A stretch of 64,000 nt of DNA from Symsagittifera roscoffensis (Eukaryota > Xenacoelomorpha > Acoela > Convolutidae), in the NCBI RefSeq assembly GCF_963678635.1, contig NC_087064.1, positions 24,339,489 to 24,403,488 on the forward strand, given 5' to 3'. Both the position numbers and the translations under genes were made by a program. This document shows positions 41,101-51,799 of the stretch, piece after piece (position 1 is the stretch's first letter; the number at the start of each line of letters is the position of its first letter). Under the pieces are notes generated by a model. It made no database searches. It was not told the DNA's origin and worked only from the letters and a program-made list of their open reading frames with translations.

Positions 41101-43548
41101 GACTAATAAATCTTGAGGTCCTGTTGGAGGGAAAAGGTTTTTATGGGATGTTGGTTCTGGAAAAATAAGAGGAAGGATAATTTGGAGCAAAAAGAATATT
41201 AAAAGATACATGTGTAGGATAGTCCCGAATATGGGTTAAAGATTGTGATATATCCAAGTGTCTTTTTTGTTTATCTATCGTATTTATAGATAATTTCTGT
41301 TGTGATAAATGGGGGAGGTAATGATTGAGCTGTTATATTTGGTGGATCTAGGGGGGTGAGGGCGATCTACTAAACGATTTATCTTTACTGTTATTTCAAA
41401 TTTAAGTGTTAAATTGTCTTGTATAATGATTTGTATGTTGTGTTCCTGTATGTCTTTGTGAATATCGTGTCTGTATTGTAATCTGTTGAGTGCCCAGTTA
41501 TGTAGTCTGTTGCTATGAAGATGTTGACCAAATAAGGGAGTGGTTGCTACGAAAGTATTCCAGTCTAATCGTAGGGGTATATTACTGGTTAAATGTTCTC
41601 TATATCTATCGTCTAATTTTGTAGGTAAATTTAGAGGAAATGTTGTTGTTGGGGTTTGACTTATTGTTGAAGGGGTTGAAGGTAGTGATAAGGTTTCTGG
41701 TAAGAACAAAGATGTATCCGATGAGATAACTATAAGGTCGTTTACTAAACTTGGTTCACCTTGAGTGAAAGCTTGTGTCTTCCAATGTTGGAAACGGTGT
41801 GTTGAAGTTGGGGGGTTAAAGGGATTTTCACAATTTTGGTCGGATGTGGGTGTTGATCCTGAGTAATCCAATGGTATATTTGGAGTGTTTTGTTGTGAAG
41901 TAGATTGTAATGATGGACACGTACTTTAAATTGTTACAATGAAAAGGTTTAAAGAAGTTGGTTTTGGTTTGTAAAATTTCTATTACGTCTTGGATGTATG
42001 AATTGTCTATCTATTGTAGATGTTTGGTTTTGCTTTTGACTAGGGTGTCTTGTTCTATCAAGGTCTTGCTCGAGCGCAGGGTATGTTTTGTATGTTGGTT
42101 CGTATTGTGGTTCGCTTAGAGGTGCGTGGCGAACTACGGGTATCAAAGTTTCTGATAACAATGCGTGTCTTTCGTCAAATGTATATGGGTTTTATTGAAA
42201 CGAAATACGTGTTGATGATTAGGGGTGATTTGTGTGGCTAGACGTTGATGTTGTTCAAGTTTCCTGGGAAGTCGTAGTCGGTAGGGACTGTTGTTTTGGT
42301 TGTTGATTAGCAATTTTGAAAGGTTACTTAATTTTTACTTATGAAGAAAATTTATGTTGATTATAATATTCTGCTATGAAAATGATAAAAAAATTGTTGC
42401 TAGTGCAAAAGTTATTTTGCCTTTTTTATAAATTTGCAGATTGTTAAAATTAGGGAGACTAAAATATGAAAAGTTTTACTAAAAGAAGAAAAACGTCTCT
42501 CTTGTTAAATAAATGTCTTAACATTTAGATAGTTGCTGAAATATGGTACCTGAGGAGGTGGTCATGAATTTCTGCAAAGTTGAGATAGGCTTCTAGTATT
42601 GAGTGAAAAATTACGCAAAAGCTGCAAGAAATTATGAAGAGAAAGAGAAATATTTCGAAAGTGTCTATAATAAAAAATAAACTGATTTGAAAAAAGATTG
42701 ATGAGTGAAAAAAAATTTGAGATTAATATTTTGAGGAGTTGAACTGAGCGAGAAAGAAGCATTTGAGAAATTATTCGATCTTGCCAAATTTTTTTTTGTT
42801 TTTCGAGGATAAACTTGAGTGTGGTTGGATTGTTTTTGATTTTTGACAAGGGGGTTGGATTTAGGCAGTTTTTGCTGGGGAGAAGTCTGGAGGTCTAAGA
42901 ATCAGCTTTCTAGTTTTTTTATTGGATGATCGGTGGTATTCAGGAGTTATTCGTACCTTGAGGGTATTTTGGAGTGTAAGTTGAGACAATATTGTTGATC
43001 TATGTACTAGTCGATAGGGAGGGTTAAAATATTCAGATTTTGTTTATTTCGGTTGTAAAATATGAGCTTTTTGCTTATTTTTGACATGGAGGTCTTCAAG
43101 TTATAGTTTCATATATGTTTGAAGTCTGCAAAGTGTCGGCTTAAGAAGTGGGGACAGAATGAGGTGTTGTTTAGATAGTTTCTGATTGGCTGAAGTTGAA
43201 CTAGTTGTAGTTGTTCAAGAGTGTCAGCATGAATTTTAGAAAAGAGAAAAAAAATTTTTACCTTTTTGAAAGTTTAAAAAAATTAATTGGAAAAGGGTTT
43301 TGAAATTCAACTTTCTTTATTATTTTAGATTTTGAAATGTAAATTTTATAATCTTTTCGTCGTAGACTTCTAAGTCGTGATGATTGTTGTTGTTGAGGTT
43401 TTTCTTTTGTTTCTTGTGATAAATCTTTTTCTTCTAATTTTCGATTTTTTCTTTGCTTTTGAGGTATTTGTTTACTGCTTATTTCTTGAGATTTTAGTCG
43501 GATATTTTTAATTTTTTTTTTGCTGGTTCTAATAGTGGTGTTGAACAA
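38124..43548 (-). mobile_element. Third-ORF (env-position) region of Ty3/gypsy-like element, decayed
   Basis: Minus-strand frames follow each other downstream of the integrase: 43548-43258 (Lys/Gln-rich), 42849-42562, 42161-41949, 41871-41284 (195 codons, Thr/Pro/Asn-rich, including FVATTPLFGQHLHSNRLHNW), 40531-40286 (including QGYCDPTTRTQATTVWFPED), 40059-39766, 39315-39049 and 38581-38124. Stops and frameshifts separate them. In errantivirus-like elements the region 3' of integrase encodes an envelope-like glycoprotein. The Cys-containing blocks at 40.3-40.5 kb are compatible with this, but I see no certain fusion or membrane segment, so the env label rests on position. A ~65-bp direct duplication lies inside the last block. 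Confidence 0.5.
38343..38467 (-). repeat. ~64-bp tandem duplication in the retroelement
   Basis: GTTAAATTG(T/G)GAGATGGTATGG...CATCTGAATCCATGCGT appears at about 38338-38400 and again at 38408-38470. On the minus strand it repeats MDSDDNSTNTVFHTISQFNN twice in frame. The copies are nearly identical, so it is young compared with the stop-ridden frames around it. Confidence 0.8.
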
Positions 43549-44036
43549 TATACATCATGTGTTTGTTGGTGATTATTTTCTGAGATGTCGTGGACAACCT
43601 TGAGTCCTGTAAAGGAGTATAACTGTGTTAGTTCGCGAAGAGCTTGTTCTTTTGTGTAGTATGTTAAAAGATTGTTTGTGTGTTGAACTATTTCCTTTTT
43701 ATTTGAATAAACAAGTTCATATGTTACATCAGTGGGTTTGTCAAAAATTTAAAATGGTCCTTTTCGGATTGGTTGTTATTTTTTGGATATTCCTTTTTGT
43801 GTTACAAAGTTTGGTATCAAGACACACGTTACACTTTTTAGGTTTGTATCTGGTGTGAATCGTGAATTTTTTTGTGATTGAACATTCTGTCTTTGTATAA
43901 TTTTTTTTGGCTTTTTTTTATAAATTTTATTGTGTTTTTATCTCTATTTAAAATAAATTCGGTATGTGTGCCGGAAGCTAATTTTAAGATTCATGGGTGA
44001 TGAAAATGATCTTCATCGTGTGTGTGTAATGGTAAA

Positions 44037-44735
44037 TTATAACAAATTGATTCTTTTGTAGGTTTGCAATAACCTTGTACTTTTTTTCGAGGAATCTGCT
44101 GTGATTATTATTAGTTCACGTGGTTTTTTATCAAAAACCATTTCATAAGATGATAGTCCTAAGGTTGTTGTTATCTGTGAATTATAAGCTAAGGGGAATA
44201 ATTGTACATCTGTTGACCATTCAGTGTATTTTGTATCATTTCCATTTATGATACATCTGAGATACTCTTGTAGTGAACGGTTCATTCCTTCGACTAAACC
44301 ATTAGTCCATGGAGCATGAAACATTCGTGGTTTGTTTTTATTGTTGTTTAGATGGCATAATGGGATGATTTCATTATTTATGATTTCAGTGCCATTATCA
44401 GTGACAAAGACTTCTGGTAATCGAAATTTTGCTATCCAGTGTTCGAAAAGTGTTGTGCCTCGTAAATAGGCATTACAATGAGGTACTGGGTTGAGTGCTA
44501 CATAGTGTGTGAATGCATCAACTATAACCATTATATATGAGTTTTTTCCTTTTGAAGAGGGTGACATCGGTCCTTTTGTATCAAATGAGATTCTGTGGTT
44601 GAGTAAACAGAGTACTTTTAATTCAGCTGTTTGGTATTCTAAAACATTGTCAATCTCTTTTATAGATGTATTATTTAATTTTCTGAAGTATCTAAGAAGT
44701 GTTTTGTTTGATTGATCAAAGATCTGATTGATCAA
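44037..44735 (-). mobile_element. Ty3/gypsy-like integrase, D,D35E core
   Basis: The open minus frame of 232 codons carries the catalytic core of a retroviral-type integrase, which joins the element's cDNA to the host chromosome. D52 lies in ISFDTKGPMSP, D113 in VFVTDNGTEI and E149 in HAPWTNGLVEGMNRSLQEYL; the second Asp and the Glu are 35 residues apart, the classic D,D35E spacing. The WTNGLVE and AYNSQITTTLGLSSYEMVF words are typical of Ty3/gypsy elements of invertebrates. The N-terminal zinc-binding domain is not visible in this frame. It starts at an internal Met, as the full protein would be part of Pol. This is the longest intact piece of the element. Confidence 0.88.
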
Positions 44736-45103
44736 TATTCCAACTATTGTTTAATTGATTTTTACTGAATTATTGTTGATTGTGACTATAGTAATTTTCA
44801 TCTTCTTAATAATGTGGTTGATTCCTTGTATGGTGTTTAATAGTCAAGCTTTTATTTTTTTGGAAGAACGGATAAATTTCGCTACGAGCCATTTTAGCTC
44901 GTGGTTAATCGTTACAAAATACTAGTTGAAAGGCTTGTTGTGGTACGCTCTACTTATAGTTTTCTGCTAGTGATTGGTTTCGACTGTTCATATTGGGCGG
45001 TTTTGTTGTTTTGGATTTTACAAAAAATGTATAATTTTGATCTGAAAAGTTGTTTCTATAAGACGTTTTTTGTTTATTTGGTTGTTTTGATGTCGTTACT
45101 GGT

Positions 45104-46200
45104 TTAAATGTTTGATAATCCATTTGTGAGTATTTTGGAATAACGGACGGTTTTACTGTGGATTGTGTAGTTGTTTGCGGAAATGCTGTACTTTTTTTTG
45201 AGTTGTAAATTTAGGATGAATCGGGGATATGCTTTGTTGCTTTGTTGCGTTGTTGTTGGCATTGTTTCGACTATTTCTTCATTAACGAAATGTGATGGGG
45301 TTTGAATATCTTGTTGTGTACGATTTTTTGTTCCATTTAAATTTTCTTGTGTATTAATGAATGTAGAGCTTAAGCTATTATTTCCTGTTCTGTCAGTGAA
45401 CATTGCATTATAATTTAAATGTGTTGCATCAAAAGTAAGTGAAGTTATTCGAACGTAGTCTTTTTTGATGGAAATGGTGGTGATTGCTTGACTTGATATA
45501 TCAGTTGATATATTAATAAATAATGGATGAGGCCAATCAGGGTCCTAAACATAATCTGTTTCATCTGCTAATGCAATTTTTTCGTCTGAATTTTGTGGTC
45601 GAAAACGTCTTATTGATAATGCTATGAGATCAATGTTATGGACAAAACAATCAATTATAAACCATGCTAGTATCTTTCGTAAATCATGTTAAACATTTTG
45701 TGAGATTTCGTTACTAGTGAGATTTTACGGCTTGTATTTAAAAATTTGGAAAAATTACAGATTTCTTGTCCCTCAGTTGAATGTCGGGATGATTGAGTTG
45801 GTGACTCACTTTGTGTTTCTTTCAATTCTAGTATAGATAGACAGCTATAGATAATTGAAAAAACATCTTTTGTGAATATTGAATTAGATTTTTGTGAATT
45901 TTGGTGTTGTATATTTTTTATGTAGTCTGTGAATTTTTCGAGAATTCTATATCTTTATCGTCTGTTTGTATTGGATTTGTAATGAGATTTGGTTTTGATG
46001 ATACAATTTCAAATGTAAAAGTACCGTAATATGATGTGATATTACATATACCTTTGAGATAGTGGTCAAGGATTTGTCGTTTTATTATTACTTCAGGAAA
46101 TTCTTGTTTAAGTCTTGAAGTTCCTGTATTGTGTTTGTTTCTTATTCTGAGACTGCGTTTTGTCGTTTTGAAAATCGTTGTTTGATAATTTGCTTTTGTT
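45104..46200 (-). mobile_element. Decayed Pol segment upstream of integrase (possible RNase H)
   Basis: The minus frame 45560-45104 continues a degenerate Pol. A stretch at about 45555-45405, with a Pro-rich start and a later Asn-Tyr-Asn, is arranged like the RNase H domain of Ty3/gypsy Pol, but the acidic catalytic residues are not clear. From 45600 to 46200 the minus strand is still A/C-rich with short frames, and no reverse-transcriptase YxDD motif is visible. The element appears truncated at its 5' side near 46.2-46.3 kb, where composition changes. Confidence 0.35.
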
Positions 46201-46404
46201 TTGTTATGATTGTCTTTTTTCGTGTTTATCTTTTTGACCTAATATATCCTACTGTTTGTCTGAAGGTGCGATTACAAGATCGTCTCTTTCGCTTTTAATT
46301 AAACAATTATGTAGTACGATTGCTTTTTTACTGCCTAGATTGAGAATATTAAATATTAACAAAGCTTGCTCGTAGAGCTTCCGGGATAGGCCCATTCGCT
46401 TCCT

Positions 46405-46640
46405 CGTGAAAAATAGGTCTTAGAACCACCTTAGATGAGCTTGCGCGACCCTTGGTTGAGCTGCAGGAGCGACTGATCGAAGCGGAAGACCCCTATTTTG
46501 AGCTGGAGAATAGGTTGGAGTTCATTTTATTATACCCCAATCCCCATCACCAAGTATTTCACAGGCCCTTCTTTTTTTGGTCTTCATTAACGATTTGCCG
46601 CGCGAGCGTAAAAAGGTGAAAAATTTTCCCTGGAGTCTGT
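46405..46640 (+). mobile_element. LINE reverse-transcriptase fragment
   Basis: In one frame, about 46429-46530, the text reads ARPLVELQERLIEAEDPYFE. In a second frame, about 46537-46620, IPQSPSPSISQALLFLVFIN is followed by DLPRER, matching the conserved (G)xPQGSxLxxxLFLxFINDLP block of LINE reverse transcriptases with a mutated QGS. It marks the border between the Ty3/gypsy-like element and module copy B. A large part of the RT is missing. Confidence 0.55.
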
Positions 46641-46644
46641 AAAG

Positions 46645-47336
46645 CTTCCCATTAAAGCTGAAATCGAAGAAGCTCACTCTACTGATGCTATGGGTTTTAA
46701 TTTAATGTAGTCTTTCCTTCACAGATTCTCTCATCAGACCACGCATCATTTGCCGTTGAATTTTTGACCATTTGTCCACGCCACTAAAATGTAGGCGTCT
46801 GTAATTAAATCATCTACCATAAGGTCCCCACGAAGTCTAATTGCACCTCCTCATTCGGCTCGACTATTGGTACCATTTGGAATGAATTTGATGTAACTAA
46901 AGATGGTTTTAAATGTTAACCTCATTGCGTGCAGTGACGGCAGTTCTGCGCCACTTGGTCTATGGTTCGGTGTATTTGTGAAAACCCAATGTTTTTACAA
47001 AGGTCAAGCTTTGCGGCCGCTCCAGGGCGCTTTAGATGAAGGCTGTGGAGAACTTGTCTGTCTGAGCTGTTGGGGTTCTTTTAGTCTCTATCGATTAGTA
47101 GGCAGTCGTCTTTGTTCTGAAGGCGATTTCTTTTACTGTACCAGTAATCCCCTAAGCACATTCCAGGGCCTACCAGTCTCTTTTCTTGACAAATTTGGTA
47201 TCTGTTTTAGATTTGGGCCTTTTTGTGTGGCTCTGGCTATGAAGTTGATTGCCAGCACTTTTGCAAGTTTTTTCTGTACAAAGGTGTGCAAATTTTTTGC
47301 AAACTTTTCCTGATATTTGAGCACCTGGATACCTCA
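46645..47336. other. Spacer; a 136-codon open frame is not supported as a gene
   Basis: The plus frame 46903-47313 is Cys/Phe/Leu-rich, with no recognised domain and no copy elsewhere in the window. Minus-strand frames overlap it. Base composition is more GC-rich than the average of the window, so an old coding remnant is possible. Confidence 0.35.
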
Positions 47337-49085
47337 CTGCGACATGTCCATTCAGGACCTTAATACAAGCCGTATCCAAGGTACTTAGATTCAATATGTT
47401 AGCATCACTGTAACCAAATTCTCCAGGTCCATCAGCATTTACTCATTATCGGAAATTGAAAGACAAACGCATGACCATGAGAGAAACCACGAGCACACGC
47501 AACAAGGAGCGAACGAGCCCACGGAACCACAAGCAGACGGGAAACACAAAAAAAATTAGGCAAAGCCAGAGAATGTAGCGAAGGAGTAAGTTGAAAAATA
47601 CTTTTTGAAAAAAAAACTTATACCAGCATAAAAGTTTTGGTAAACTAAAAATCGGAAAATTTGGTGAACTAAATACGAGTTTCAGAAATCTGGAAAATTG
47701 TCCCGAGTTATAAGAATGGTCTTAAAAATTGGAAAGACTGTGCTGATAAAACTTCGGGACCTGGGTCTACGAGCAACAATTGATTTTGTTCAAGATTATC
47801 GTCATGTTTCTGTTCACATGTACAGGAAAGCTTGAAAAGACGACCGTCAACGCCACGGTAAATGCGGTAAACTCCACGCCACGGTAAACTCCGATAGAGG
47901 TCAAAGGCGACAAAGACGAAATCGTGGAGCTGAGTATAGAACCAGCAGCCTGTAGAAATCTTTTTGAATCCAAAATACCCATATCGATGAAAAAATAGTG
48001 AAAATTCGATTCGATGACTCGATTTTGTAATGTATATTTCTGGAGTCACCCACAGAGGTCCAGTCTGGCTAGTAGAGGGCATGCAATTATACAATACGGA
48101 GGCCAGACTCCTCTGAAGAAGTGCTATATCACTACAATATTCTGCGAGCTCTTCGGGACTCCAAAAACCGTCAACCCAATTTTTCAAGTTAGAAACGCGG
48201 TGTTCCGGTTTGCCCCCTATTTGACCAGTTGAAACGCCTGATAGATCAAAATAGAACTTTTTTGATGTCCAAAGGGGTTTATTTTTGGCAACATGGACCC
48301 TGCAACATGGTATCAATTAGGTAACCACTCTGAATTATTGTAGATTAGTATCATAAACCAGAAGTAGCCGAAGCACTCTCTTACACGAAAGGTTGCCAAA
48401 ATTTTGTCCTTGTTGGCCAGCCCTAACTTGGAGATGAAGACGCTGATGAAGCAAGCTTCAAAATAGCAACAAAAGTTGGACGGATACACGTACGAAGAAG
48501 TTCTGCAGGCAGTGGGATCCCCAAAAGATTCACAGCGGTGCGCACAGACCTTTATTCAGCAGAATACAACATCCCATGAGCTGAATGATGGGTCAATGTG
48601 AAAGTTTCAGCCGCTTGTGAAAGCGCCATGCTTGGAACATACTACCTATGACATCGGAAGGTGCAGAGTCTTATATTGACTCAAAGTTGGGTCAGCATAA
48701 GTGATGTGAAGTTTCCCATTTTTGGAAGAGGTACCTATAAATTTATCGACCCGATAAGTATATCTTACCAAATTTTCAGTGTTGAATCAGTCATTTGATT
48801 TCTTTTTTACCAGGTTCGGTTGCTTTGCAATCATTCAAGAAAGACCAAGTGTTGGTGTGTTACCACTGCAAAGTAGCCACCATCATCAGTGCCGACCAGT
48901 ACTCCCTGCTCCCCGCCATCATCAGTGCCGACCAGTACTCCCTGCAAAGTACTCGATGTCTGTAATGTAATAGACATCGAAACTTTGAAGACCGTAAGAA
49001 TTCAAAGTTTCGGGTCCTCCTAGGCGCGTGATCGACGCTTCATAGAGGACCCCATGTGTCGTTTTTATGTCAATAAATTAGTTTG
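47337..49085 (+). pseudogene. SET-domain pseudogene, module copy B
   Basis: Colinear with copy A (9334-11095) but diverged. Recognisable blocks: YKPYPRYLDSI (47375), FKIIVMFLFTCTGKLEK (47790), VKGDKDEIVELSIEPAAC (47900-47955), FQVRNAVFRFAP (48185), EALSYTKGCQNFVLVGQP (48370-48425), VSISDVKFPIFGRGT (48690-48730), and after a good acceptor TTTTACCAG at 48813, SVALQSFKKDQVLVCYHCKV. The Gly of the YHG motif is Cys here. A 36-bp in-frame duplication (ATCAGTGCCGACCAGTACTC...) follows at 48885-48955. The C-terminal half of the SET domain is absent after VIDAS (49025-49045). The tail reaches the 2.7-kb intervening segment. It cannot be active. Confidence 0.65.
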
Positions 49086-49342
49086 AAAACTCGCTCTTTC
49101 ACCTTTTTTTTAAACCAAATTTGCTACTTTGAATTTTGAATTGGCTGCTTTTCTAGAAGTAAATAGGAATATTATTGTTTTTAGTGAGTTTAATTCCGAC
49201 AACACACTGGAATGGTAGCAGCGAAGAGGAGTGGAACAGATTTTCTTTCAGGTACGCTGGGCACTTAGAACAGCGTGATCTGCGTGCAAGTTTTGGACAG
49301 CGTAAAGTTTTGGACAGGTTTTGTGATTGGCTGCTTTTCTAG

Positions 49343-49482
49343 ATGGCAAAGATACTAGTAAGTTTAAACCTATTAAGTGGACCCAGTACGATCGTATTCA
49401 AAACGATGCTGACCTCACTACAACACAGCAAAATGATAGAACCACTTCGACGACGTCCAGTGTCGAAACGACGTTCAAGTAA
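49343..49482 (+). CDS. Small conserved terminal-exon-like block
   Basis: After TTTTCTAG the frame reads GKDTSKFKPIKWTQYDRIQN, then DADLTTTQQNDRTTSTTSSV and ETTFK, ending in TAA at 49480-49482. The second copy (55950-56089) keeps the frame with a few amino-acid changes (VISKLKPIKWNQYDRIQ). It could be the last exon of the SET gene or a separate gene. Polar, Thr-rich; unrecognised. Confidence 0.4.
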
Positions 49483-51545
49483 CCCACAAATTTAATATGC
49501 CCTGTAACCCACAAATTTAATAAGTATCCTGTCGGGGTCGACGAAACTAGACTGTGGACGAGACAAATAACCAGAATAAAAAAACTCTCATCTCCTCCGA
49601 GTGGAGGGCTACATAGTTAATGAGAAAATGGGAACCGCAACCAACCTCGCCCAAATTGAGAGATTTTCGATTGCTCTAGAACATTCCATACTCTGTTGGA
49701 AAATCACACAATGCAGTCACCATAGTTATGATAAAGAAATTGATTTCAAATTTTAAACTCTTACAATTTTTTTTTTTTTTAAATAATTCAACCTCGTTCA
49801 CATGTATATTATATATTAATCTCAGATTTGCAAAGTGAAACGTTTTTATTTTGCTTCAAAAGACCGTAATGCTTACTTCATTTTTTTCTGGGGAAACTAG
49901 CTTTCGGTTAACTTCAGCTTCAGATTAACCTCATACAAACACCCTGGAAAAAGTTGAGCAAAATCCAACAATTAACTAAGACAGGACAAGTTTTTTAGGT
50001 TAGACATTTATGAGACTACCTCAATTATCATTAGTAGCCACTAAGCCTTGACTGAGACTATGTCAACGAAAAACTCATTTCAGTTCCAAAAAGTCTCGAG
50101 CGTTGTTTTTTAATTCAGAAATTGTTATTAGTTAATAAAAAATGGATATGTATTCACTCGCTGGAAGTTAAAAACTGTTGCGATAAACGTCAACCATAAC
50201 CTCAACCATAACCTATAAGGAATTTTAACGGAAATTTCCAAACGATGGAAGTTGACATTTTAATTATTTTGAAAACATTGTTTTCAGTTTGATCTCCGAT
50301 TTTTTTCATACTAATTTCAATATGATAGTTTAAAATCTGTAATGTAATAGACATCGAAATCAGTTAATTAAATGATCAAGACTCCTAAAGTTCCAGGAGA
50401 GAATTTTTTTGATGTAGATATAAAAAACGTGATTGTTTTTAACTCACTGACTGAACTAAAACAATATTGAAAGCATATGGCAGTTTACTTTTATCATCTT
50501 AATGGCTAATCGGAACATTTTTAGACCGGAAAACGGCTGGTTATTTGTTCATATCAAATTTATACTAAATTTTTTGAAAAAAAGTTTCTACAAAAAATTA
50601 AATAACTTGCTTAAACCCGAAATTAGAAAGTGTTTTAGGATTTTTTTGTAGATTCCATGACAAAGGTGAAATTCTTTTAAGTAAATTCGGCATTGCTTTG
50701 TTCTAGCTATAGCGATTGTTCAAGCTGATTAAATCAAATTTAGGATAATCCACTTAAAATCTGCGGAATCCGTTTGCAGTTTGTTGAACCAATGATAAAA
50801 ATCGATTGTCGCTCGAATGCATGCAACTGAAAAAATAAACACATCATCGGTAAAAATTAATTGATATCAAAAAAAGCATTTCGTGTCCTTCTCACCTTTC
50901 GAGGTGAGAACCAGTCGGCATTATGCCAAGGGTATCATCTGGTAGCCACACAGATTAATAGTCAGCTGGAAACAGCACATCTTTGATAGTTAGGTCCCAG
51001 GACTTTTGAGGATCTAACCATACTAGCAGCCCAAAAAAAACTTTCACCTGTTTTATTGAGTCTTTTGTAAACAATTAACCACTTGTTATGGCGCACCTCG
51101 CTAAGAGTCTCCCCAACAACTGCAGAAATCATTTTTTTTGCTTATTATTTTAAACTTATTTTGAATTTTTTATTTCTCAGAAAAACGTTTCATCGCTCTC
51201 GTGATTGACTTTTTTCTAATTTTTTGTCAATTTGAACCATTGTAAAGAATTGGCCCCTGTTGCGATTCTGGCTTTCGTCCAAACAAACCATTACAGAGAA
51301 CTTAGCCCCTATTGCAATCGTGATCTTTAAAGATCATTGAAGAAAAAGACTAGCCGACGCTACCATATGGTATGCATGTACGTGATCGTTTCTTAAGGCC
51401 AAACTAGACGAGATGGCCATCTGGCTTCGTTATGTTTGCTGTCATATATATTTTCCTATGTTTGACGTTGTTGCTGTAACCTCGTTGACTCTTGACGATT
51501 TAAATTTCGTTTGTTTCGGTTGCTAGTGGTTTAGTTTCAGACCTT

Positions 51546-51625
51546 GTCCAGTGTTAAAAGCCCCCGACTGATTATTTAGATGTAATCCTGACGTATTTTA
51601 CCTGAACGTTGTTTTAACACTGGAC
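51546..51625. repeat. 80-bp hairpin with perfect 14-bp arms
   Basis: GTCCAGTGTTAAAA at 51546-51559 and its exact reverse complement TTTTAACACTGGAC at 51612-51625 enclose a 52-bp loop. The hairpin is conserved in the second tandem unit, near 58151-58232, with the arms unchanged although the loop has substitutions. Confidence 0.8.
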
Positions 51626-51799
51626 TCGTCGAATTTGATATCAAGTTTTGTTGTACTGTTTTGAGGCCAGCATCCAGCGTCAAGCTAATTAGATCTTTCA
51701 AGGGAGCTCAACTATCCTGCTTTGTCGTACTATGTAAGCTACATGTGATCAGTTAGACTAGGGGGATTCTTCGGAGTCAGTATTTGGGATGTGCTGCAA

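Larger units (their letters stand above)
49086..51795. repeat. 2.7-kb intervening segment, copy 1
   Basis: This segment separates the SET and the unrecognised genes in copies B and C but is absent from copy A, where the two are only about 100 bp apart. It is AT-rich and mostly non-coding. It includes a small conserved open block (49343-49482), an 80-bp hairpin at 51546-51625 and TCTGCGGAATCCGTTTGCAG at about 50760, which resembles the GGAATCC repeat. No transposase is seen. Either an insertion in the B/C lineage or a deletion in A explains the difference. Confidence 0.6.

Noticed and set aside
46903-47313. 136-codon plus frame, Cys/Phe-rich
   Set aside because: No domain, no second copy, overlapped by minus frames; not supported.
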